From: JBQTIP01 sp052388025
GTDB taxonomy: Bacteria; Actinomycetota; UBA4738; HRBIN12
DNA length: 20,883 bases
Assembly: GCA_052388025.1 (NCBI GenBank)
Contig: JBQTIP010000291.1
Location: forward strand, 1 to 20,883
Direction of reading: 5' to 3'
Under the pieces are notes generated by a model. It did no database searches. It had not been told where the DNA came from and saw only the letters and a program-made list of their open reading frames with translations. Below are positions 8,041-14,157 of this stretch, in pieces (position 1 is the stretch's first letter; every line of letters starts with the position of its first letter). The position numbers and the translations under genes are program-made.

Positions 8041-8046
8041 TAGTCT
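8041..8046 (+). promoter_or_regulatory. Candidate -10 element for a leaderless transcript of the DtxR-family gene
   Basis: TAGTCT at 8041-8046 fits the TANNNT -10 pattern and ends only 6 bases before the GTG at 8053. Transcription would then begin at or next to the start codon, giving a leaderless mRNA, a form common in actinobacteria. No clear -35 is seen, and no ribosome site precedes the GTG, which agrees with this reading. Confidence 0.4.
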
Positions 8047-8052
8047 TCGCCC

Positions 8053-8721
8053 GTGACGGCACCCTCGGCCCATCCCGCCTCCGAGTACCTCGAGGCCATC
8101 TACGAGATGGCCGAGGAAGGCATCCCGACTATCCAGGCTCGAGTCGCCGAGTGGATGGGCGTGTCGGGGGCATCGGTCTCCGAGGCCGTCAAGCGACTGG
8201 TGCGCGACGGGCTGCTCGTCGGCCGGGACCGAAGGCTCGAGTTCACCGCGGAGGGCGAGCGGATCGCCCGGGCACTAGTTCGACGGCACCGCCTGGCGGA
8301 GCACTTCCTGATCCGCGTCATCGGGCTTCCGTGGCACAAGGCGCACGAAGAGGCCGGGCGCTGGGAGCGGGTGATCTCCGACGACGTGGAGGCGCGGATG
8401 GTCGAGATCCTTGACGATCCCGCGACCTGCCCACACGGGAACCCCATCCCCGGCTCCTCTCATTACGTCGACTACGACCGGCTGGTGCCGCTCAAGGACG
8501 TGGAGCCCGGCGGCATGGCCGTCCTCCGGCGGCTGACCGAGGACCTTGAGCTCGAGCTCGACGTGATGCGGTTCTTCGAGGAGAGCGGGCTGATGCCCGG
8601 CGCCCGGATAGCGGTCCGGAGCGTAGCGCCGGACGGGACGATGGGCCTCGACGTAAGAGGCAAGCCGGTCGCCCTCGGCGCCCACCTCTCGGACAACCTT
8701 TGGGTGGAGCCCCAGGGCTGA
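8053..8721 (+). CDS. DtxR-family metal-dependent transcription regulator with altered metal site
   Basis: DtxR/IdeR/MntR proteins repress metal-uptake genes when loaded with Fe(II) or Mn(II). This 222-residue protein has the N-terminal winged helix (ASEYLEAIYEM, recognition helix VSGASVSEAVKRLVRDGLL), the dimer and metal domain at 70-135 (GLPWHKAHEEAGRWERVISDD; CPHGNPIPG) and a C-terminal FeoA/SH3-like domain at about 140-222. Numbering matches IdeR. Ancillary-site ligands His79, Glu83 and His98 are kept. At the primary site Cys102 is Gly, His106 is Arg, and Met10 aligns with Glu11. It is divergent from polA, with a 47-base gap to the chosen polA start, and 107 bases upstream of an iron permease gene whose leader holds a DtxR-box-like palindrome. 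That suggests iron control, by an unusual sensing site. The GTG start lacks a ribosome site. Confidence 0.9.
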   Translation: MTAPSAHPASEYLEAIYEMAEEGIPTIQARVAEWMGVSGASVSEAVKRLVRDGLLVGRDRRLEFTAEGERIARALVRRHRLAEHFLIRVIGLPWHKAHEEAGRWERVISDDVEARMVEILDDPATCPHGNPIPGSSHYVDYDRLVPLKDVEPGGMAVLRRLTEDLELELDVMRFFEESGLMPGARIAVRSVAPDGTMGLDVRGKPVALGAHLSDNLWVEPQG

Positions 8722-8738
8722 CGTCCTCCCGGGCGGGC

Positions 8739-8768
8739 TTGACACGAATCCGATCCCGCAAATAGGAT
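8739..8768 (+). promoter_or_regulatory. Predicted sigma-70 promoter for the FTR1 iron permease gene
   Basis: A perfect TTGACA -35 (8739-8744) is followed 18 bases later by TAGGAT (8763-8768, 4/6 to consensus). Transcription should begin near 8775. The iron permease can therefore be transcribed separately from the regulator gene that ends at 8721. The -10 overlaps TAGGATTTAGCC, which vaguely recalls half of an IdeR box. Confidence 0.65.
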
Positions 8769-8791
8769 TTAGCCACACCAAAGATTTGACG

Positions 8792-8805
8792 TTAGGTGTA
8801 CCTGA
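8792..8805 (+). promoter_or_regulatory. DtxR/IdeR-box-like operator
   Basis: TTAGGTGTACCTGA is a near-perfect inverted repeat. It fits TTAGG-N4-CCTAA, the core shared by many DtxR-family operators, at 9 of 10 fixed positions. It lies about 17-30 bases downstream of the predicted transcription start and just before the ribosome site of the iron permease gene, so a bound repressor could block RNA polymerase. The adjacent DtxR-family regulator is the obvious candidate binder. Binding is inferred. Confidence 0.5.
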
Positions 8806-8828
8806 GAAGAAGGAAGGGACTTCCGCAG

Positions 8829-9710
8829 ATGGGCGCAGCGCTCCTGATCACGCTCCGCGAGGGAATCGAGGCGGTCCTCATCCTCTCCATCCTGCTCGCC
8901 TACCTGCGGCAGCTCGGCCGATCGGATCGCGCTCCCCTCGTCTGGTGGGGAGCCGGCATCGCGGTGGTCGTGAGCCTCGCGGTCGGCGCGGTCGTCTTCG
9001 CTGTCGCCGGTGAGTTCGAGGGCAGAGCCGAAGAGCTGTTCGAGGGGATCGTCACGCTGACCGCCGTCGGCGTGCTCACCTGGATGATCTTCTGGATGCG
9101 GCGCCAGGGGGCCAAGATCCGATCCGAGCTCCAGGAGCGAGTCGACACCGCCCTGGTCGGCGGGGGGCTCGCCCTCGCGAGCCTCGCCTTCGTCGTCGTT
9201 CTCCGTGAGGGCGTCGAGACCGCGCTGTTCCTGTTCGCCGCGGCAAAAGCGACGGCGGTCGAATCGGGCGGGTCGGCCGCTCAGCTGATCGGCGCCGCCC
9301 TCGGGCTCTCCATCGCCGTCGTCCTCGGCCTCCTCCTTTACCGAGGAGCGGTCCGGCTGAACATCCGGACGTTCTTCAGAGTGACCGGCGCGCTCATCCT
9401 CGTCGTCGCGGCCGGGCTGTTCGCGTTCTCCGTCCACGAGCTCCAGGAGGCCGGCCTGTTGCCCTTCCTCATCCCGACGGCGTTCGACATCTCAGGCGCG
9501 CTACCCGACGACAGCGGCGTCGGCGCGATCCTTCGCGCGCTCATCGGCTACCAGGCGAACCCGAGCTACCTCGAGATCGTCGCATGGTCCGGGTACCTGC
9601 TCGTGACGGGCTTCCTGTTCTTCCGGCCGCGGCCGGAGGTGGGCGCGCGCCCGATATCGCCGGCCGGCGACGCGACGGCGGCGCAGAAGAGGGAACGGCA
9701 GACGAGCTGA
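8829..9710 (+). CDS. FTR1/EfeU-type high-affinity iron permease
   Basis: A 293-residue membrane permease of the FTR1 family, which moves Fe(III) across the cell membrane. Both signature motifs are present in membrane helices: REGIE at residues 10-14 and REGVE at 126-130. About seven hydrophobic segments are visible, fitting the EfeU topology. The start is ATG 8829, behind an AAGGAAGGGA ribosome site at 8810-8819. The frame also opens at 8796, inside the operator. In EfeUOB systems the permease works with the EfeO binding protein and the EfeB peroxidase. Neither follows here, since the next gene is on the other strand. So this permease is orphaned, or its partners are elsewhere. Its position after a DtxR-family gene and an operator-like palindrome suggests iron-dependent control. 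Confidence 0.92.
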   Translation: MGAALLITLREGIEAVLILSILLAYLRQLGRSDRAPLVWWGAGIAVVVSLAVGAVVFAVAGEFEGRAEELFEGIVTLTAVGVLTWMIFWMRRQGAKIRSELQERVDTALVGGGLALASLAFVVVLREGVETALFLFAAAKATAVESGGSAAQLIGAALGLSIAVVLGLLLYRGAVRLNIRTFFRVTGALILVVAAGLFAFSVHELQEAGLLPFLIPTAFDISGALPDDSGVGAILRALIGYQANPSYLEIVAWSGYLLVTGFLFFRPRPEVGARPISPAGDATAAQKRERQTS

Positions 9711-9757
9711 TCGCGGCCCGCGGAGGTCATGACGTGGGGGGATGGAATCGCGATCAG
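9707..9757 (+). terminator. Possible hairpin terminator after the iron permease gene
   Basis: CTGATCGCG (9707-9715) and CGCGATCAG (9749-9757) form a perfect 9-bp inverted repeat with a 33-base loop, starting at the stop codon. A pyrimidine stretch, CTCTTTCTT, follows about 10 bases later. The loop is long and there is no proper T run next to the stem, so the terminator role is tentative. Confidence 0.3.
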
Positions 9758-9845
9758 GAATGTCACTCTTTCTTGGTCGAAACGAGGGTGGCTCCTACCT
9801 GCGCATCTGTCTTGAACGCCTTGCGCCGCAAGCACATCCAGCGCG
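9758..9845. other. Intergenic stretch without recognisable feature
   Basis: This is the left part of the gap between the convergent FTR1 and amino-acid ATPase genes. I see no recognisable gene or site here before the TTGACA at 9846. Frames that stay open across it give Arg/Pro-rich peptides with no family resemblance. Confidence 0.4.
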
Positions 9846-9875
9846 TTGACAGGCGCGGGGACGCCTCGCTAGTCT
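9846..9875 (+). promoter_or_regulatory. Strong predicted promoter driving the candidate RNA
   Basis: A perfect TTGACA -35 (9846-9851) is followed, after 18 bases, by TAGTCT (9870-9875). The pattern resembles actinobacterial stable-RNA promoters (TTGAC-N18-TAGNCT). No protein gene follows on this strand. The predicted start at about 9880-9883 falls at the first base pairs of a hairpin. Confidence 0.6.
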
Positions 9876-9879
9876 TCGC

Positions 9880-10110
9880 ACCGGTCCCGAGCGGCCGCAG
9901 GGACCGGGAGGCCGGAAGGACCTCCGGAGACAGGGAGACACCGAGGTGGCGCGAGCCCCCGCGGGCGACTCCCGAGCCCGGAGCGTCGGACGGTCGACCG
10001 GGAGTCCGGGTCGCTTGGGGCCACCTTTTGACGGGTCGAGGGACCGAGTAGAAAACGCGCGCGTATGGGGAAGGCGCGAGCGGCTCCAAAGGTCCCTCGA
10101 CCCGTCTCTT
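9880..10110 (+). ncRNA. Candidate structured non-coding RNA of unknown family
   Basis: About 230 bases downstream of a strong promoter consist of nested inverted repeats. Paired segments: CCGGTCCC 9881-9888 with 9900-9907 (8 bp); CCGGA 9912-9916 with 9923-9927; AGGTGGC 9944-9950 with GCCACCT 10020-10026 (7 bp, closing a multi-helix domain); GACTCCCG 9967-9974 with 9999-10006 (8 bp), capped by GTCG 9985-9988 with 9995-9998; and a perfect 16-bp helix 10030-10045 with 10091-10106 enclosing a small GC hairpin. TCTTGTGTT follows the last stem. No start codon with a ribosome site and no recognisable peptide occurs. I could not match it to RNase P RNA, tmRNA, SRP RNA or a riboswitch I know. High G+C makes some pairing expected by chance, but not a perfect 16-bp stem and several aligned 7-8 bp stems. 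Confidence 0.45.
10030..10106 (+). terminator. 16-bp perfect inverted repeat closing the candidate RNA
   Basis: GACGGGTCGAGGGACC (10030-10045) pairs exactly with 10091-10106 around a 45-base loop that holds a smaller CGCGC/GCGCG hairpin. On the plus strand it is followed by TCTTGTGTT, moderately T-rich. On the minus strand the stem is followed by AAAAGG, so it does not look like an intrinsic terminator for the ATPase gene coming from the right. It may end the plus-strand RNA or simply be one of its domains. Confidence 0.4.
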
Positions 10111-10138
10111 GTGTTCCCGAAGGTGGTTGGACGCGGGT

Positions 10139-10924
10139 CTACAGCACCGCTTCCAGGAACCTCTTGGTCTCGGGCCGCTGCGGGTTGCTGAGAACCTCAG
10201 AGGGCGGTCCTTCCTCGATGATCAGGCCTTCGTGGAAGAATGCCACCCGCGTCGCGACCTCCCGAGCGAAGCCCATCTCGTGGGTGACCACCAGCATCGT
10301 CATACCGAGCTCAGTGGCGAGGCTTCTCATTACGGCCAGGACCTCGCCGATCAGCTGGGGGTCGCGGGCGGACGTGGGTTCGTCGAAAATCATGACCTTC
10401 GGCTCCATCGCGAGCGCCCGGGCGATCGCCACTCGCTGCTTCTGACCGCCCGAAAGCTGGATCGGATACATGTCGGCCTTCTCGGCGAGCCCGACCTTGG
10501 CCAACAGCTCCCTGCCGATCGCGACCGCGTGGTCCTTCGGGACCCCTTTCACAGTCACAGGCCCCTCGATCACGTTCTCGAGGGACGTCATGTGGGGGAA
10601 GAGATTGAAGTCCTGGAAGACCATGCCGGCCCTGATCCGGACCTGACGGATCTGATCGCGCTGGTACCTGGTCCGGTGCCCTCCCTCCAATCGGATGCCG
10701 TCGACCTCGATGGTTCCGGACGTCGGGTCCTCCAGGAAATTGATGCACCGCAAGAACGTGCTCTTCCCCGAACCGGAGCGGCCGAAGACGACGACTACCT
10801 CGCCCTCGTCGACCTCCATGTCGATGCCCTTCAGCACCTCCAGGTGACCGAAGGACTTGTGGAGACCTTCGACCTTCATCACGGCCTTCCCGTTCGAAAA
10901 GGGTGCCCTCGTAGTCGCCTCCAT
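10139..10924 (-). CDS. Polar amino-acid ABC importer ATP-binding protein (GlnQ/HisP type)
   Basis: A 261-residue ATPase energising the importer encoded upstream on the same strand. Motifs: Walker A GRSGSGKS (48-55), Q loop VFQDFNLFPHMT (the Phe-Pro-His form typical of GlnQ/HisP), signature LSGGQ (157-161), Walker B VMIFDEP, and switch His in VVTHEMGFAREVA. The start ATG 10924 overlaps the permease stop by one base (TGATG). A second ATG at 10879 has a better ribosome site (GGGAAGG five bases upstream) and would remove 15 residues that add nothing to the fold. The D loop reads SARD instead of the near-universal SALD (Arg187, codon 10364-10366). Ligand is probably glutamine, glutamate or another polar amino acid; the sequence does not decide. 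Confidence 0.93.
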   Translation of the reverse strand: MEATTRAPFSNGKAVMKVEGLHKSFGHLEVLKGIDMEVDEGEVVVVFGRSGSGKSTFLRCINFLEDPTSGTIEVDGIRLEGGHRTRYQRDQIRQVRIRAGMVFQDFNLFPHMTSLENVIEGPVTVKGVPKDHAVAIGRELLAKVGLAEKADMYPIQLSGGQKQRVAIARALAMEPKVMIFDEPTSARDPQLIGEVLAVMRSLATELGMTMLVVTHEMGFAREVATRVAFFHEGLIIEEGPPSEVLSNPQRPETKRFLEAVL

Positions 10925-11847
10925 CAGTGCTGCACCACACCTGGCTGGCCGCCCGGCATCGACGTGCCGCGGACGTAGCCCTTGCTGAGTCTCCGCTCGA
11001 GCCGTCCCTGGAAGTGCTGAAAGATCGTCGTGAGACCCCAGTACATGAGGGCAGCGACCAGCAGCGCCTCGAGGTTCCGGAAGTCCCGCCGCCCGAGCAG
11101 CTGGGCCCGCCGGAAGATCTCCATCTGCGCGACCGTCGTGCCCAGAAAGCTCACGAGGGCCGTATCCTTCATCATCGCGATGAAATCGTTGCCCGCCGGT
11201 GGGATGATCACTCGGAACCCCTGCGGCAGGATGATCCGGCGCATCCTCTGCCTGTACGTCATGCCGAGGGCCTCGGCGGCCTCCGACTGCCCGTGCCCGA
11301 CGGACTGGATCCCGGCGCGGAAGATTTCCGTCATGTAGGCGCCGTAGTTCAGCCCCAGCGCGATCACGCCGGCGGGGATGACGTCGAGCGTGAGGATGGC
11401 AGCCCACCCTCCCCCGAGGGCGATCCCGATCTGCGGCAGGGCCGAGTAGATCAGGAACATCTGGACGATCAGCGGCGTCCCTCGAAAGAACGACGTGTAG
11501 AACCCGGCCACTCCGAAGGTGATTGGGTTCCTCGACAGCCGGCCAAGCGCGCCGAGCAGCGCGAGGATGCAGGCGAGCAGGATGGCGAGCACCGCGATGA
11601 TGACCGTGTAGACGATTCCGCGTGAGATGAACCCGGCGTTCTCCCTCATCCACGCTGTGTCGAAGTCCGCGTTGGCGAAGAGGAGCCCGAGGACGACCAA
11701 GATGACGAGCCAGACCCCGGCGAGCTTCAGCCCGAATGGGACCCGAGCGCTCCGGAGCTCGGCGCGCTCGCGGAACCCCCGCTTGCGCTCGTCCTCGGAG
11801 TCCGGGGGCCGGGCTTCGAGCCCGGCCCCCGTTTCCTCGAACTTCAC
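10924..11847 (-). CDS. Polar amino-acid ABC importer permease (HisM/GlnP type)
   Basis: A 307-residue inner-membrane permease. After about 45 mainly charged residues comes a first membrane helix (LAGVWLVILVVLGLLFA). Then come the family core GIVYTVIIAVLAILLACILALLG, the FFRGTPLIVQMFLIY segment, and the cytosolic coupling helix EAAEALGMTYRQRMRRIILPQ, which docks on the ATPase. The single fused permease with one binding protein and one ATPase suggests a homodimeric channel. The start is GTG 11847, one base after the stop of the binding-protein gene. The first dozen codons form a 12-bp hairpin (11804-11830). No other plausible start precedes ATG at residue 66, which would cut off the first helix. 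Confidence 0.92.
   Translation of the reverse strand: MKFEETGAGLEARPPDSEDERKRGFRERAELRSARVPFGLKLAGVWLVILVVLGLLFANADFDTAWMRENAGFISRGIVYTVIIAVLAILLACILALLGALGRLSRNPITFGVAGFYTSFFRGTPLIVQMFLIYSALPQIGIALGGGWAAILTLDVIPAGVIALGLNYGAYMTEIFRAGIQSVGHGQSEAAEALGMTYRQRMRRIILPQGFRVIIPPAGNDFIAMMKDTALVSFLGTTVAQMEIFRRAQLLGRRDFRNLEALLVAALMYWGLTTIFQHFQGRLERRLSKGYVRGTSMPGGQPGVVQH
11804..11830 (-). repeat. Perfect 12-bp hairpin at the 5' end of the permease gene
   Basis: Positions 11804-11815 pair exactly with 11819-11830 around a 3-base TCG loop. Being almost all G and C, the stem should be very stable. It begins 17 bases inside the permease gene and so lies in the zone covered by an initiating ribosome. It may lower expression of permease and ATPase relative to the binding protein, a common need in binding-protein importers. 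Confidence 0.6.
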
Positions 11848-11848
11848 G

Positions 11849-12742
11849 TCAGACCTGAACTGTCAGGTCAACCCCGTACCACTTGAGGGACAGGGCGGTG
11901 AGCGTCCCGTCGGCGTGCATCTCCACTACGATCTCGCTGACCTGCTCGAAGAAGCTGGTCGGATCGAGCTGCGAGCTCCTGTCGATCGCAACGGCAAGCG
12001 GCTCGTAGAACACCGGGTCCCCGACGATCTTGATGGGCTTGCCCTTCTCGATCGCTGCCTCCAGGGTCGGCTGCGCCGAGATCACGGCGTCCAAGCGCGT
12101 CCCGTCGCCCAGCGACAGGTCCTGGATCGCCGTCGAGTCCGTGTCGTAGGTGAGGATCGCCGGGCCGTCGATGATGAAGTCGAATGTGTACCCCGGGATC
12201 TCGAGCGTGCCTTGCAGGAACGAGTCGTAGGTGCAGCCGCCGCAGACCCCGATCTTCGCTCCGTCCAGGTCGGTCGATATGTCGGTGACGGACGTGTTGT
12301 CCGCGTGCACCGCGACCGACGCCGGTGTGTAGTAGTAGGCCGTGGTGAAGAAGAGCACCTCGGCCCGCTCTGGAGTGACCGTCATGGACCCGACGCTTAG
12401 GTCCCAGCGTCCGTTCCAGCTCCCCGAGATGATGGACTCCCAGGCGGGCGCCTCCCACGCGATGTCCACGCCCAGGCGGTTGGCGATCTCGGTCGCCACG
12501 TCGATGTCGAACCCCTCGTACTCGCCCGTGTCCTCGTTCAGGAAGGACTGCGGCGGGTAGGCCGGGTCGGTCGAGACCGTGAGGACGCCCTCCTCCAAGA
12601 TAGTGGCGAGAAGGTCCTTCTCTACCGGTGCGCCGCCGTTGCCGTCGCCCCCTCCCCCTTCGCCGTCGCCCCCGCAAGCCGCCGCGACGAGCGACAAGGC
12701 GGCCACGAGCACAAGGATGGCCCTGAACCGCGGTATACGCAT
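11849..12742 (-). CDS. Polar amino-acid ABC importer substrate-binding lipoprotein
   Basis: A 297-residue family-3 binding protein (SBP_bac_3) that captures an amino acid outside the membrane. The start ATG 12742 follows GAGGGGG at good spacing. The frame is open to 12784, but the earlier start would place 14 residues before the signal peptide. MRIPRFRAILVLVAALSLVAAAC is a lipoprotein signal ending at Cys23, then a Gly/Asp linker to about 38. The domain then shows LTVSTDPAYPPQSFLNEDTG, EGFDIDVATEIANRLG and DLSVGSMTVTPERAE, where the Thr-Pro-Glu-Arg segment normally contacts the amino-acid carboxylate region. At 167-170 a C-G-G-C motif replaces the usual Q-x-G-T of this loop, possibly a disulfide. 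It is the first gene of a three-gene operon with permease and ATPase. Confidence 0.93.
   Translation of the reverse strand: MRIPRFRAILVLVAALSLVAAACGGDGEGGGGDGNGGAPVEKDLLATILEEGVLTVSTDPAYPPQSFLNEDTGEYEGFDIDVATEIANRLGVDIAWEAPAWESIISGSWNGRWDLSVGSMTVTPERAEVLFFTTAYYYTPASVAVHADNTSVTDISTDLDGAKIGVCGGCTYDSFLQGTLEIPGYTFDFIIDGPAILTYDTDSTAIQDLSLGDGTRLDAVISAQPTLEAAIEKGKPIKIVGDPVFYEPLAVAIDRSSQLDPTSFFEQVSEIVVEMHADGTLTALSLKWYGVDLTVQV
11852..11869 (-). repeat. Small hairpin at the binding-protein/permease junction
   Basis: GACCTGA (11852-11858) and TCAGGTC (11863-11869) form a perfect 7-bp stem with a 4-base loop over the last codons of the binding-protein gene, just before the permease GTG. Together with the stronger hairpin at 11804-11830 it may adjust how much of the transcript or its translation continues into the permease. 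Confidence 0.4.
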
Positions 12743-12795
12743 GCAACCCCCTCTTCCCAGGTGGAGCAGCGATCGCCGCCCCACGCCTACACAGA

Positions 12796-12824
12796 ACTAT
12801 AGGAGCCGCCTCCACCCTGGGCAA
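12796..12824 (-). promoter_or_regulatory. Predicted promoter of the amino-acid importer operon
   Basis: On the minus strand TTGCCC (12819-12824) and TATAGT (12796-12801) are separated by 17 bases, with 4/6 and 5/6 matches. The start near 12789 would leave a leader of about 47 bases to ATG 12742. The 98 bases between this promoter and the stop of the next gene at 12900 show only GC-rich sequence and no clear terminator. Confidence 0.55.
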
Positions 12825-12899
12825 TGCGATGGGCTCCGGCCCCATACGGGCATACGCGCGCGCCTCGGGCTGGGGATGGGGGACGCCCCTTCGCTCTCC

Positions 12900-14054
12900 T
12901 CAGCCGGCCAGCGGGATCCAGCGACCTCCCTCGTCGCGGTACAGATGCACGAGCGCCGACGCGTCATCCAGCTTCCCGTCGTCGCCGAACGTATAAGTGT
13001 TCGCGAGCCCCTCGAATCCGGTCAGGGAATCCAGGAACTCGGTGATCTCCGCCCTGCCCGAGCCGCCGGAGCGGAAGGCAGCAACGAACATGCGGGCGGC
13101 GTCCCATCCCTCCGCCGCGTACGCGCCCGGCGGGCTTCCGTGCTCGAACTGGTAGTCCTGGATGAATCGTTGGGCCGCGAGCTCCGCCGCGGTCACGAGG
13201 TCTGCGCACGAGCACGCGACGATCGTCCCCTCCCCCGCCGCGCCGGCCGACTCCAGATACGTCTCGTCCTTGATCCCGTCCGCGCCGACGAGGATCACTC
13301 GTTCGGATCCGGCTCTGTCGAGCTCGAGCCGGATCTCGGCCGCACGATCCGAGAAGCCGCCCCAGAACACCACGCCGCAGCCCGCACGGCGCACCGAGGC
13401 CGCGAGCGACGACGGCTCGTCGTCGGGGCCCAGCCTCTGCCGAAGGACCACCAGACGCTCCAGGTCCGACGCGACCGCCCTCACCATGCCGTTCGAGGTC
13501 ATCCCGCCGTCGCCCGAGACGCACACGCCCCGGCGGGCGACCGGCAGCCCGCGGATGAAGCTCGTGAGCTCGCCGGCCTGCCGGGACCGGTCGGCCACGG
13601 CCGTGAACCATGTCGACCATCCCTGTGTCGACAGACCCGTGTTCAACGTGGACAGGGAGATCGTGGGTATCCCCGCCTCGACCAGGATGGCTCCGGTCGA
13701 CCCCTGCTCGAACAGGAACGGCGCAACGATCCCTCCCACGAGCTCCGGGTCGGCCGCAGCCTCCTCCACCACGCGGGTCGCCGTCTCCGGGTCGCCTCCC
13801 GTGTCCACGGCGACGAGCTCGATCTCCACCGGAAGGTCGCCGGTGAGCGCGGCCCGATCGAACGCGAGCGCTGCGCCCTGGAAGGCGGGGAGGACCCGGT
13901 CGTCGGAGCCCTCCACCGAGAGGTCCTCGAGGAAGGCGATCTTCACCTGCTTCCTCGGTGGGGACGCTTCCCCGGACCCGCCCGAGCCCTCGTCGCCGCC
14001 CGCCGTGCACGCCCCCACGACCAGCGTCACCGAAACACAAGCCACGGCCCTCAT
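12900..14054 (-). CDS. Branched-chain/Liv-type ABC transporter substrate-binding lipoprotein
   Basis: A 384-residue binding protein of the type I (Peripla_BP_6, LivJ/LivK) class. ATG 14054 gives MRAVACVSVTLVVGAC, a short lipoprotein signal with Cys16 as the anchor, then a Gly/Ser/Glu linker. The body begins QVKIAFLEDLSVEG and contains RVLPAFQGAALAFDRA, VDTGGDPETATRVVEEAAADPELVGGIVAPF, IPTISLSTLNTG and GAYAAEGWDAARMFVAAFRS, all standard landmarks of this fold. The frame is open to 14117, but an earlier start would bury the signal. Ribosome binding is weak at this ATG. It lies beyond a plus-strand tRNA from the liv permease and ATPase genes but on their strand, so it is the likely binding partner. 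Ligand not known; a small amino or imino acid fits the neighbouring enzymes. Confidence 0.9.
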   Translation of the reverse strand: MRAVACVSVTLVVGACTAGGDEGSGGSGEASPPRKQVKIAFLEDLSVEGSDDRVLPAFQGAALAFDRAALTGDLPVEIELVAVDTGGDPETATRVVEEAAADPELVGGIVAPFLFEQGSTGAILVEAGIPTISLSTLNTGLSTQGWSTWFTAVADRSRQAGELTSFIRGLPVARRGVCVSGDGGMTSNGMVRAVASDLERLVVLRQRLGPDDEPSSLAASVRRAGCGVVFWGGFSDRAAEIRLELDRAGSERVILVGADGIKDETYLESAGAAGEGTIVACSCADLVTAAELAAQRFIQDYQFEHGSPPGAYAAEGWDAARMFVAAFRSGGSGRAEITEFLDSLTGFEGLANTYTFGDDGKLDDASALVHLYRDEGGRWIPLAG

Positions 14055-14128
14055 CACCGTGGGGTTCCGCAGCTCGATCGTCCTCCTCGTGGAGCTCCGT
14101 GCGGGGCATCCCGGCACGGCGAGCCCTG

Positions 14129-14134
14129 TAGTCT
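14129..14134 (+). promoter_or_regulatory. Candidate -10 element for tRNA-Leu
   Basis: TAGTCT lies 23 bases before the first base of the tRNA, a normal distance for a tRNA promoter. The same hexamer is used at 8041 and 9870. No TTGACA-like -35 is seen at the right distance. Confidence 0.35.
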
Positions 14135-14157
14135 AGGTGCTGCCAGTCGCCGTCCCG

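Noticed and set aside
8762..8781. Second full IdeR box overlapping the FTR1 -10
   Set aside because: TAGGATTTAGCC matches only part of the 19-base consensus and its right half does not align, so it was kept only as a remark.
9763..10089. Possible small protein on the minus strand in the convergent gap, and a plus-strand frame 9584-10051
   Set aside because: Neither has a ribosome site or any family-like motif, and both run through the paired segments of the candidate RNA. A conserved-frame test could reverse this.
9880..10110. RNase P RNA, tmRNA or SRP RNA as identity of the structured region
   Set aside because: The universal GAGGAAAGTCC and ACAGAA elements of RNase P, the tRNA-like ends of tmRNA, and the GGAAG...AGCAG tip of SRP RNA were not found. 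GGCCGGAAGGACC is only superficially like the SRP tip.
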